From Drechslerella dactyloides (lineage: Eukaryota; Ascomycota; Orbiliomycetes; Orbiliales; Orbiliaceae), in NCBI GenBank assembly GCA_020064725.1, contig JAGTWJ010000017.1, positions 2,170,001 through 2,234,000 of the forward strand: a stretch of DNA of 64,000 nt, written 5' to 3'. Under the pieces are notes generated by a model. The model was not told the origin of the DNA. It ran no database searches and saw nothing but the letters and a program-made list of their open reading frames with translations. This document shows, piece after piece, positions 33,821 to 44,104 of the stretch (the first letter of the stretch is position 1; each line of letters begins with the position of its first letter). The translations under genes and the position numbers were made by a program.

Positions 33821-35763
33821 CTACAAGGGTTGGTTCAGGAGGTCTCTGCTGAACAGACCTTCCTCAACGGCAGCCCTGAGGACAGCGCGTATCCTGTCCG
33901 CGGCGATACCGCTCTGTATCAGACTCTGGATACCCTCCGCGTTCCCATCCTCCCAGCGGATAAGCGCCTCTTTGATCCGCGCCTCCTCTACCACTTCCTT
34001 CACCTTCCCACCTTCCACGGCGCCGATTAGCCCACTTGAGCTCGCGGCGACGGCGTTACGGCAGTAGACGCTCGCGTTCTTGCGTAGCAGCGCGCGGGAT
34101 GCGGCGTCGACGCCCGCGACGGGGATCTGTGCGCGCAGCAGCTCGAGGTTCGCGCGGGCGAGGTAGACTTCCGCGCGGGATTTCTCCGGCGACAGGTCTG
34201 TTGCGGCCTTGAGGTCTCGCGCGGCGGCGCTGCCGAGGCGCCAGGCTTGCGTCGGTTGACTGCTGGCGATGGCGGTGGCGAGCGCGGTGTATGCTGTCGA
34301 GCGGTCGCAGAGGCCCATCCAGGATGTGGAGAGGTCGATTGTGCGCTGCGTGGTGGCGGTATTGTCGGGGACCGGCAGGGTGACGGGGTGGAATGCGGAT
34401 GCGATGACGGTTTCCCAGTCGTCTGGCGTGGTGAGGGCAAGGTGGTAGCGCAGCTCGGCGAGCGCGGTGAGGTAATTCGCCCGTGCGAGTGCCGCTTCCA
34501 TTTCCCGTTCCGCGAGGACGGTCGCGTCGATGTCCACCTCGCGGTGAAGCGCGCCCGCGAGCGGGAGGATGTAGTTTGCGAGGGTGTCATCGGCTGTAGC
34601 CGTCAGGGTATGGAGATACGCTTCCGTGAAGAGGGTGGATGCGCTGGCCGCCCCGCCGAGGCCGAGGATGCTGGTGTGTACGTCCAGCATGGCGAGGGTG
34701 GTGTCCAGCAGGGTATCCGTCGTCGTCGGCTCGACGATGGCGGCCCACTGTGTGGTATTCCCGTTGCCGCTGCCGCTGGACTGAGAACTCGCAGCGGATG
34801 ACCGCCTGGACGGCCGCAGTCTGACGCCGCCATCGTCGGCATCCATGAGGACGTCATCGCCATCGCCGTCGTTCTCAAAGGCGGCGGTCTGTGCTAACGT
34901 GGCTTTATATTCCCGCTCCTGTATCGCGAGACATTGCTGTAGGATCTGCCAGGCGGCTTCGAACGCTTCCTTCGCGGGTAGGAGGCGCTTGAGCTCGCTG
35001 CCGCCGTCGTCGCCGTCGGCTGCTTCCTTGTGCGCGTAGAATTCGCCGAGGCTGCTGAGCGTCTGTCCGTAGTTGAAGAGGACGTCGGAGCTGTCCCGCT
35101 CTAGCTCGTTGCATTCCTTATGCGCTGCGACGGCGGCGAGCAGGCGGTCCTCAGCTGTAGAGCCGGGTGGGAAGAAGCTGCTCGGCAGCGGCAGCTGGGT
35201 GAGCGTGTACAGCAGTCGCGCGCTTTATATATACGATCGATTGACCCGTCCGTTAGAATATTCGGCATGTAATTGGGGTCGACGGAGGGTACAAAGGTCT
35301 CGACGAACCGGTTGTAGCGGGCGTCAAAGCTGTCAGGATACCGCGCGAGCGTCGTTTCGTACGCCGTAATAGCCTGCACGAAGAACCTGCCAGCCTGATA
35401 TCGAGATTCTATCAGCAAATGATATCGTACCGTCTGCCATACAGCAATTGAGGGAGATAACGTACCTTGGATACGTCGCCGCTCCGCCATCTCTCGCCGC
35501 TCTCCTCGAGCTCGACGGCGACTGCAACATTTTCGAACAGTTAGCGTAGCGGACAAGGCTGGTAGATCCTGCAGTACACCCCACCGGCAAGGTACTCGTC
35601 CACGGTCTCCGGCGCCTGCGAATGAGAAATACGTGAGCATCGCGACCAATCGGTTCATGAAGCATTGCGGCGGCCGGCCGGATAAAATGACCGGCACTGG
35701 TGTCCAGCGTACCTTTGGCGTCTTTTTCCGGCGGGCGGGCGGCGGGAACGGGCGTTTGGGCAT
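33821..35763 (-). CDS. TPR-like helical-repeat protein
   Basis: Five exons, 35713-35763, 35585-35615, 35466-35521, 35309-35394 and 33821-35222, give 541 aa with consistent phases. The N-terminus MPKRPFPPPARRKKTPK is basic and resembles a family of filamentous-fungal TPR proteins. Joining exons 2-5 produces VELEESGERWRSGD, AGRFFVQAITAYETTLARYP, SFDARYNRARLLYTLTQ, then FNYGQTLSSLGEFYAHKEA and AFEAAWQILQQCLAIQEREY, which is the A/B helix rhythm of tetratricopeptide repeats. The rest is Ala-rich helical (AREMEAALARANYLTALAEL-type segments). Intron 2 has a GTGGGG donor and intron 4 a GTTCGT donor; both are forced by the frame but not strong sites. Possible relatives include Nro1/Ett1-like or UPF0656-like proteins; I cannot decide. 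A chaperone or assembly role is speculative. Confidence 0.78.
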
Positions 35764-36397
35764 GGTTGAAGTGTCGTTTGTTGGATTTAATTTGGCGAGA
35801 CAACGAGCGGAAAACTTTAAACAGATCTATCGGGATACACTCAGGCCAGGCCAGACTGTCGACGCGCCAAACTGGCGGCCGCTACCATTTCTGGGTAAGT
35901 GTGCATGGAAAACGTATCGCGGAACATGAGCATGGAAATAAAGCGACTCGCTGGACGTGTTACTTTTGCGTGTTATCTGAACGAGGAAGGATCCTAGGAG
36001 ACTTGCAGACATTACTGCTACCTATCTTGTTAACGACATGACATCGCTCCAGTACAGGTAAGCAGGCATTGAGCCTCCTAGATGGCGAGGAAGATACTCG
36101 GCAAGTATTCGAACACTTCGGGAACTTGCAGAATTCTCCTCGGAACATGAGATAAGGAAACAGAGATAAAAGCCTGAAAAAGAAAAGGTAAGATATTGAC
36201 CTTGGAAAGGAAAGGAAAGAGATCAATCCTGTGCGAGGTAAGGAAAGAAATCGATCCCGGAGAGGATAGGAAAGGAAATAAATCAATAACCCTGGACAAA
36301 TGAAAAGAAAGAAATGATCCCTAGAAGTAGAAAAGGTGAAAGGAAAAGGTCGATGAATGCATTATGAGGAGAAATCAAAGGCTTGTGAGATCGAAAG
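35764..36397. other. intergenic, 0.6 kb
   Basis: The left part is the promoter side of the TPR-like gene; the right part is the 3' flank of taf5, which contains a purine-rich imperfect tandem repeat (separate entry). Confidence 0.7.
36183..36294. repeat. purine-rich imperfect tandem repeat, about 28 bp x 4
   Basis: Four successive units share the pattern AGGAAAG-A-ATNRATCC: cores GATATTGACCTTGG, GATCAATCCTGTG, AATCGATCCCGG and AATCAATAACCCTGG, each preceded by AAGGAAAG-like sequence. It lies just downstream of the taf5 stop codon, in its likely 3' UTR. Confidence 0.6.
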
Positions 36398-38757
36398 TTA
36401 AGGAAGATACGCCCCAGCGGCGAGCACAAGGTTCTTCCTGGTGAACTTGACAGTGTAGACGGGGGTCTTCTTCGTGTAGTAGACAGCAAGGTGATCGTTC
36501 CTGCGTCGAAAGTTAGTAAATTAGGAGTGACACAGGCATTCGATACCGGATATATACTCACGTTGCGACGACCTCCTTCTTGTCCTTACGCCCCTTAACA
36601 CCCAAGCCTGGGAGAGCAGTGGCACCGCTGGCGGCAGTCAATTCAACCTTCGTCGTGGAATCGCCAGGGAGCCCGCCGATGCCATTGATGACCATTTCAG
36701 CGCCGACAGTTCCGGTCCCAGCAGCATTGTTTCCCTTGTCTTCGCCAACGGACCAGACGCGAATGGAGCTATCAGCTGAGCCGCTAACCAAGACTTGACC
36801 CTCGACGCTCCAGCTCAAGTTCCAAATGGGGACGCGAGCGTGTCCGCGCATGGTCTTGATTCTGCGACCCATCCCGATATCCCAGATGTTGATCGTACCG
36901 TCATCGGCTCCAGAGGCGAGGTACTTGCCGTTCGGAGAGACTTCCTGGCATCTGACAGGAGCGGTGTGGCCGTTGAACAGTCTAACACTAGTACCCTGTT
37001 GCATGTCCCACATACGTAAAGTCTTGTCAGTGGATCCGGTGAAAACGTATGCGCTGTTCGGGTGCCAGGCGACGCGATTGATGCTCTCAAGATGGCCAGC
37101 AAAGATTCTGACCGGGGCAATGTGCTCCGCTGACCAAACTCGCGAGGTTCTATCCCAGGAGGCCGTGGCGAAATAATGTCCAAACGGGGCCCAACGAACA
37201 TCCCAGACCGGGTTGTCGTGACCCTTGAAGGACACCAGAGCAGTGTAGGTCTTCAAGTTCCACAATTTGACCGTCTTATCCATCGAGGCGGATAGAAGCC
37301 ACATGCTATCGGGGCTGAATGAGACTCCATAGACGGGTCCCGCGTGACCAACCAGGCGTCGGGTGGTGCTAACGTTCTCGTTCTCAGACGGGTTCATCGA
37401 GACCAGTTGCTCATTATTCAGCGACCAGAGCCTGACGTACGACTCTGCGTGCGAAGTTGCACAGCGAGTCTCGTCGTCGTTGAACGCAACACGATGCATG
37501 TTGTCACACGTATTATGGAAAGTGTACGTCAGGACGCTCGGGAGAGGACCAGTCATAGCTGGACCTTCGAGACCGGGCTGGTTCCTAGCCTGCACAGCAA
37601 TATTGTCCAGGCGGTACCTGTTACGGTAGTCCTTGACGTTCCTGATTTCCATATCAATGTCAATCTGCCTGTAAGGCGGGAGTGGGATGGCGTCTCTCAT
37701 TGGAGTATCCTCACTCTCCTCCCGCTTGATGTGGCGTTGGAACGTTTCCAGAAAGGTTGGACCAGATGCGGTGCCCAATTCCGCGTTACGCTCCTTCTCT
37801 TTGGTGTCTTCGAGCCCCAATTCATACTCGACGTCAGCGATCAAGTCCTTGTCCATGGGCAGAAGACCCAGCTTGACAGCTGGAAGTTGCTTCGAGGGGG
37901 TGGCGTCTTTGTTGAGATTCCCAGGGATCCCCTCGTTGTCCCCGAGCATATCATCATCGCCGGAGAACCCAAAGACGGGTGCGCGGTCGACTTTGTAAAG
38001 GACCGTTCGTGTGTTGAGGATCGTGATGACAGGGTCCCCAGCCGGATCCTCATGCTCAGTGAGGTGAGCCATTAGGAGATTGTGAGAAGTCGCAGTGAGT
38101 GTGACATGGTACTTATTCTCGAGGTACTTTCTCGACGTCTTGTTTTCTTCGACTTGGTCGGGGAGGTTGATTGTAGACAGGACATCGAGGTCCTGGACGT
38201 GTTTCGTTTGGAATTCTTGCTGATTGGCGTCGAAGAATTTTTTGGCCTCGGCGGCATGCCCCGTTGCCATCAAATGGAGGTAGATGTGGACGAAAACGGG
38301 AAACAAGACGCGTCGGAGCTCCGGCTGCACGCAGGTTGATTAGAAGCTATTCCGGCAGAAGTGGATAAGACGACGTACCTTATAGAGGTCGAGAGAGTTC
38401 TCGACAAACGAAAGGAGACGGGCTGTGTCAACAAGTTAGCTAGGTCACTTCCGTCATCGCCATCATGATCGTAGGGCGGTGGGGACATCGCTGCTGCCGT
38501 CACTTACCGTATGCCTTGTCGTAGATGGCAAACTTGTCGTCCTTGGATCGGGTCTTCCCGTCGCTGTCGATGGCTGCCATCTCGGCCCGTAGCATCATTT
38601 CCGTCTTCGTGTATCCCTTCTTGCTCAGGTATTCGATCACGATATTGTTGAGATTTTGCGAACTGGCGGGGGCGGGGACGGAGGTTGATGGTGTGGGTGG
38701 GGCGGCATTGCCAGCAGCAGAGCTTGCTGCTCCTGCAGCACCGCCCGTCGATGCCAT
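36398..38757 (-). CDS. taf5: transcription initiation factor TFIID subunit 5 (TAF5)
   Basis: Four exons, 38508-38757, 38379-38422, 36562-38324 and 36398-36500, give 719 aa in a closed frame. TAF5 is a scaffold of TFIID and, in many fungi, of SAGA, in the nucleus. A LisH motif lies at about 35-65 (NLNNIVIEYLSKKGYTKTEM). The TAF5 NTD2 domain spans about 84-195 (ARLLSFVENSLDLYKPELRR, VFVHIYLHLMATGHAAEAKK). WD40 repeats run from about 366 to 640, with many GH...W(D/N) units such as GHAGPVYGVSFSPDSMWLLS and GHDNPVWDVRWAPFGHYFAT. The last exon supplies the conserved end TPVYTVKFTRKNLVLAAGAY. The 44-nt second exon is short but required. Start at 38757 (MASTGGAAG). The gene is divergent from GPC1 across 1.25 kb. 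Confidence 0.96.
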
Positions 38758-40004
38758 CTCGGCGGTCGTGGCTGCTCTTTGCAGGCCGCAACTCCAGACT
38801 AGGGCTCGGGTTCCGTTGACTGCAGTATCGGTCTCTCCGCGATCTTGTCGTCCCGCGTCGCCGACTAGTCTTCTTGAACGATTCTAGATTCCTACCATCA
38901 CCAACAGCCGAGTTAGCCACCGCACTCCACCGGACAAAGCCAGATACGAAGACAAGCACAGGAGGGCAAGGACATCAGGCGCCCATGAACAGGTGAGGTT
39001 GCATACCTTCGAGAACGCGAGCGCAGTAGTGAGGTCGAGTAGCGATTGATTCGTGATTGGAGAAGACGCGACTGTGGACTGAGGTGAATTTGGCTAAGCG
39101 AGTGTATTCCGCCAGGGCCCTATAAGAATGCCTGTCAGCGGAGCTTGTCGCGGCCGCCCAGAAGCGCGGATACAGACAGCTCCACTCTTCCTCAGGGAAT
39201 CGCGGGAGAGTCTATAGCACGGCGGAGGCCGCCGCACTGCATCGCCCGTTGAAAAGGGCGGGAATCGCGAGATCGAGATCCGATTCGATATGCACCTCGG
39301 GCTGTTGGGCCTCAGGTGACTTGGCACCCACGGGCATGCGGACGAGTCAGATCGAAACGCCAGTACATGTGCCTGCTTCGGGCGCAGATAACGCGATAAT
39401 GCACATACGGCTGGGCCTCGGTTCTTGGCCCGCATTACGAAGTTCTATGCGTATGGAGGACACTATCGGACTGTCGGCTCGTTCATGAGATGCTTGTAAT
39501 ACCCGTATTACAAACGGCCAGGCAGACTCGCAGTCACCATATCGATGGCTTACTTGTACATCAACAAGGTTTCCGCCATGCCGGCTCTCTGACCAGGACG
39601 CTGGTCTTCGCGACGTGGCCGATTCACGTTCTTTTCCTCTTTTTGCAAGTCTGGATGGACTACCGACAGGGTGGGTCTGGTCGTCGACTAGCATTCTGAA
39701 GGTCAGCTAAGCTGGCGAAGCGAGCCAGACTTGCTATCATCCGATCCAGTTATAATTCTATCTGCTTCCTATCGCCCGTATAAAGTCCCCAACGAACCAA
39801 CGAACAAGCCACGCTAACATCTGCATCGGAGCCCACATTCTCGGCGGAAAGGTATTCAACATCGAGCACAAAATTTTTACTCTTTTCTCCACCCCCCTCC
39901 GGATGTTTTTCTAACGGCCTACAATCCTCGTAAACAGCTGGTCTAAGCTTGACGGCAGCTCATACGTCACACACCCTCAGCTGCAACACGCTGGCCCGCC
40001 GACC
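38758..40004. other. divergent intergenic, 1.2 kb
   Basis: Holds the promoters and leaders of taf5 (left) and GPC1 (right). No separate gene found; short open frames lack motifs. Confidence 0.7.
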
Positions 40005-41630
40005 ATGTCAACCTCGCAGGAGCCCAGCAGCAGTAACGATGTCGCTATCGAGAGCGCCTCCAGCTCCCCTCCTCCATCTTCCCCAATTTCAGAGAGGGGG
40101 TCCTTCATCTCTCCGACCATCTCCCGCTCTGGCTCATTCGTGGGGTCATCCAAGGATGAGGACTGGGAAGGTGCCGCACAGGTCGACAGGCTGACACTAT
40201 TCGACCTGCTTGACAACCTTGCTCTCCCGTCGCTTGCTCTAAATCAACGGATCGAGAAGTGGAATAGAACTCTGCAGACCCAAAGCGAGACGTTCAAGAA
40301 GCAAGGGAAATACGTGAAGGAGACCTACGATAAGCAGAAGGAGCGGGTGTTCAAAAAACGAGATGTGGAACTTGACAAGCTGCGGGCACGATATGGCAAG
40401 AATGTCGACCAGTTGATGAAACGATGGCAGGATCAGAAGACCGTCACTTTGCGTGAAAAGATATCCTTTGTAATGGGCGTCAGCAATATCTTCATCAGCG
40501 GCTATCTCCTCGGTGGTTACCCGTATGTTCCTCCGATGTAGCCCCGTTGGTCTTCTAAACGCGTGCACGCTGACGGTTTTGAACGAACAGAGACATGCTG
40601 CATTGGTGGTATACCCTGCAGATGGTATACTTTATGCCGATTCGCTTCTACACATACCACAAGCGCGGGTATCACTATTTCCTCGCCGACCTCTGCTACT
40701 TCGTCAATGTTCTCTTACTCTTTTCCATCTGGGTGTTCCCGAACTCCCGCCGACTATTCATTAGTGCCTATTGCCTGTCTTACGGCAATAACGCCTGGGC
40801 GATTGCCATGTGGAGGAACTCCTTGGTCTTCCATTCGCTCGACAAAATTACTTCCTTGTTCATTCATCTCATGCCGCCTGTTGTCCTCCACTCTATTGTG
40901 CACCAGGACGCCATGCAAGGCCAGATGTTTGCGCTCGAGCGGATTCGGAAAGAAGGTGGCTTCAGTCTATTGGAGATGATCGGGTGGGCATCCGTGCCGT
41001 ATCTCTTCTGGCAGGCTTGCTACCACTTCTTCATCACGGTGCGGAGGGCGGATAAAATCGCTGCCGGTCGACCAACGTCGTTTACGTGGTTGAGGAAGAG
41101 CTACTCAAAGACGTATATTGGCAAGATCGTGTTGAGCTTACCGGAGTCGCTGCAGGAAGTCGCCTTCATGGGGATTCAGTATGGTTATGCCGTATTGACA
41201 ATGCTGCCAGTCCCTCTTTGGTTCAATTCGAGGTTGTTGAGTGCCATGTTTATCTCTATTATGGGATTGTGGAGCGTTTACAACGGGGCAACCTTTTATA
41301 GTAAGTCTGCGTCAACTGCACTAAATTTGGTACCTCACTAACACCCCTGCTTCAGTCGATGTATTTGGTAAACGTTTCGAGAAGGAAATGTTAGCTCTGA
41401 AGAGAGATATCGAAAGAACCCAAAGGACTCAACCGCCGACTCCCGGCCATGAGCAACCCGTCTCGCCGGAGTACAAGAGCCCTACTAGCAATGCGTCGAC
41501 AAGAGACGAGGCACAGGATTCGAAAGACGCGGGCCTCTCAACTCTGGAGCCTCTTCCTCCTTCAGCCGCTGACCCTGGCCTGCGGCAGCGGGTAACCAGC
41601 GGTATCACACACGACAATCCTAGCAGTTGA
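40005..41630 (+). CDS. GPC1: glycerophosphocholine acyltransferase (Gpc1, DUF2838 family)
   Basis: Three exons, 40005-40522, 40591-41300 and 41356-41630, give 500 aa. Gpc1 acylates glycerophosphocholine to lysophosphatidylcholine, recycling phosphatidylcholine at the ER. After a Ser-rich disordered start, LTLFDLLDNLALPSLALNQR leads into a charged helix with KQKERVFKKRDVELDKLRAR, then several membrane segments (EKISFVMGVSNIFISGYLLG; MLHWWYTLQMVYFMPIRFYT; FLADLCYFVNVLLLFSIWVF; NSLVFHSLDKITSLFIHLMP; EMIGWASVPYLFWQACYHFF; LLSAMFISIMGLWSVYNGAT). The HSLDKITSLFIHLMPPVVLH stretch is the conserved core of this family, with a likely active-site His. The last exon is a hydrophilic tail (FEKEMLALKRDIERTQRT). 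The first intron splits the Pro codon of GYP-DMLHWWY. Membrane topology is inferred from hydrophobicity. Confidence 0.94.
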
Positions 41631-42422
41631 TACCTTGTTCCGAGAGAGAGGAGGGGAGGGGGGAAATGGGGAACAGGCGCGACGTGTGCGTCAGGTTGTC
41701 ATTTTTAGCGTAGGGGAGTTATTTGAAAGGCCATTTGCTTCTATTTTATGTGTATGGAGTCCAATGTCTGGTTTCTTTCAATTCCTATCTATCGTGTTGA
41801 GATAGTTACATAGGGTTGAAAGTAATCCCAGCCTTTGTTGTTTCCCGACCTGCTGTTTTGATATTTCTCCTTTCCTTGACCTATCGTAGGTGCAACTATC
41901 ATTGACTAGCTTGCTTTATTTGTGTTGGAGTTTAACGTTTGTTGCACGGAGTTAGACAGCTAGCTGGCTGCGGAGTTCATGTTATTGGATGTGATAATGG
42001 CCATCTTATTTGCGGAGGTCGTAGTTGTGTGGGTTGGCTGTGTATTATCTTATCGTACCGTGGCTTAGTGGTTCTGTATCGTGTAACCTAGGGTCGTAGA
42101 TTCGTAAATTTAACGTCTGATGGTTTGACATTATAACGGTGGTCCAATCGATATCGTGAAAACATCTATATCTGATATCTTGATGATTAATTTTTAGAGC
42201 CGGTGGTGCGTCTGAGCTCCCGCACGCCTGGCCCTGAGCAAAGGTGTGTCAGAAATCAAGGTCACATCCCACCAAACTTCTCTCCGGGTCCTTGGTAGAC
42301 CAATGCCGATATGGCTCGACAGGTCTTTCAATTTTTTATATTGCTAATCAGCTGAGGTGCCAGATGCCGGCTCGCTGTTTTGAAGTTTTGTTTGCCCGCT
42401 GGCGGCCAGCAAGTCTGGCCTC

Positions 42423-42449
42423 CACACACACACACACACACACACACAC
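42423..42449. repeat. (CA)13 microsatellite
   Basis: Uninterrupted CA dinucleotide run in a non-coding stretch. Confidence 0.95.
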
Positions 42450-42720
42450 CAGTGACTGCGATTCATGCGCGAGCTCATATTACAACACAAGGGTACGCTA
42501 AATACCACAAGAAAGAGAGCATCTCGTCGGGACAGTCTATCTTTTGCTTGGGATGGCTATGATTGTATTAACGATCTCAGTGGAAAGGCCTGTAATCAGT
42601 GGAATGAAGTAAAAATACATCTGCGTAGGACAATACGCTGCTTAGGTTCAATTTTGCATCGTCGACTATCATTTACGTGCCACCGTGCACCTGATCATTA
42701 TACAATCTGTAACGTCTATC

Positions 42721-42966
42721 TCATGCATGTGCACAAAATTTAAAATGGAATAGCTTAGATTTAGTAGCTTCACTGACTCCGCTACTATTTTTGGCTTCCG
42801 CGACGGCCAATATGGAATGGCAGGGTTTGATACAAAAGTACCTTCCGTTGAGATGTGGAACCCCGGAGCTTGGGAAAATTCCAACTCTGTGATCGAACTT
42901 TCCTGTATACATCGTCTTGAGGGACTCATCTTCATACTCCAGATTCACCTCGTCGACAAGGCACAT
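42721..42966 (-). pseudogene. unassigned coding-like fragment
   Basis: An 81-residue frame beginning MCLVDEVNLEYEDESLKTMY and containing GKFDHRVGIFPSSGVPHLNG has the composition of a globular protein rather than of random translation (balanced charges, one Gly/Pro turn cluster). I do not recognise it. The frame has no clean start context and no clear continuation upstream: the next 300 bases on this strand carry short frames such as LVDIMLKKALRSWYNSP separated by stops. It could be one exon of a small gene, or the remains of a longer one. Evidence is weak. Confidence 0.25.
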
Positions 42967-43407
42967 TTGTTTTTTTCTGCTGGGCCCATGCTTGGTATAG
43001 ATCCAGTCTCAGGATCGGTATTTCTCTATATCATAACGTAAATTTATTAGCTAACTTTTGGAGAAAGCGGGTGTCATCGCATCTGGGGGAGTTATACCAA
43101 GATCGCAATGCCTTCTTGAGCATGATGTCGACTAATGCTCGACACGTGGCTCTCTATTGCTTCAAGCTAATAATAATATGGAGAATTATGAATTCCTTCG
43201 AGCGAAGGGGAACCACGATGTCATGCTATGCTATGGTATTTAAAGCTTTAGGTATGATGGACTGTCATCGAAATCCTCGTGGAGGTCGAAGGGTTGTAGC
43301 GTACCCTGTCTGGTCATAGTTTTGAGAGACTTGGTCCTGGATTGACAGTTGTTTCCAAGGCAAGCTTTACCATCTCAGAAACCGTTTGAACGTGTTTGTC
43401 ATCGCCA

Positions 43408-43763
43408 TCACCGAAAGCTCGCTTGAGTATGCTGATGAATGCGTTAGCGTGAGGGCCGGTTTATCATCTTCCTTGAATCCCTCGAAGGTGGGCTTGGTTT
43501 CCGGAACTCACGCTGATTGTGATAATCAAGAGAAGAGCGAGTAAAACGAATGATCTTTGAGATGGAGTGCCTTCTGCTTCGTTTCGCAAATGGGTGTCTG
43601 GAGCGAGAGCTTGGCTATGAAGGACGATGAGTGGTGCTGAGGTTGTGAGATCAGTACTTGTGGACCAGCAACTATAGTACCTCAGCTCAATAGCTTTTAC
43701 CAGCAGCTGAACTAAACACAGCACACGACAAATATGCGAGAACCGTATCCACACACGATACAT
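43408..43763 (-). CDS. possible small single-pass membrane protein
   Basis: Tentative two-exon model, 43512-43763 and 43408-43431, giving 91 aa. The 80-nt intron has a strong GTGAGT donor, a GCTAACGC branch point and a CAG acceptor, and the second exon ends in TGA after seven codons. Exon 1 carries a hydrophobic run, RSFVLLALLLIITIS, near the C-terminus and an N-terminal half with Cys/Val/Leu clusters. A TATATA element lies just before the ATG, too close to be a normal TATA box. No family is recognised. It may be a real small gene, a relic, or chance; the intron signals are the only real support. Confidence 0.22.
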
Positions 43764-43970
43764 TAATATATAACCAGCGCTAGCAACGATCTTAAAGGCC
43801 GAAGATTATATAATAAGCTTTGCATAGTTGCATCAATCTGATCTTGTAAACCAAGACCTGTAAGCAGCCTGTTAGTCATAGTCTTGCTTAAATTTCACAA
43901 AGATGGATGTTTCTAGACATCGAACCAAAGTTTGCCAATCCATGCCAGAGAGTCTTCAGGACTCTGGTAG

Positions 43971-44104
43971 TCGAACACGAACAGGACAGGGGAACGAGTA
44001 ATTAACGCATATAGTAAATTCGACGAGACCTTTTATCCTGAGTATAAACCTTTGAATCACATGTATCATGATCTTCCGAGCAGGCTAGACGCAAATTTCA
44101 ACTT
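43971..44104 (+). pseudogene. broken partial copy of the C2H2 zinc-finger gene
   Basis: This 134-nt stretch aligns with 46131-46273 inside exon 1 of the zinc-finger gene, in the same orientation and order. Shared DNA blocks include TCGAACAC, AACAGGAC, GGAACG-GTAA, TTCGACGA, TTATCCT-AGTATA-ACCTT, TCCGAGCA and AGACGCAAA. In one frame the copy reads NAYSKFDETFYPEYKP then DANFNL, against NTYIRFDEDAYPQYTP then DANLNL in the gene. Upstream the frames no longer correspond and a stop (TAG) follows shortly after, so it cannot encode the protein. Several differences are C-to-T or G-to-A, as expected for RIP (repeat-induced point mutation) or deamination, but the sample is small. I found no finger domain after it, so only part of the gene was copied or survives. 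Confidence 0.72.

Noticed and set aside
37344..38075. 243-codon open frame antisense to taf5
   Set aside because: Overlaps the confident TAF5 coding exon and has no recognisable domain.
42058..42135. tRNA-like A box (GTGGCTTAGTGG)
   Set aside because: The D stem does not pair, and no matching B box or acceptor stem follows.
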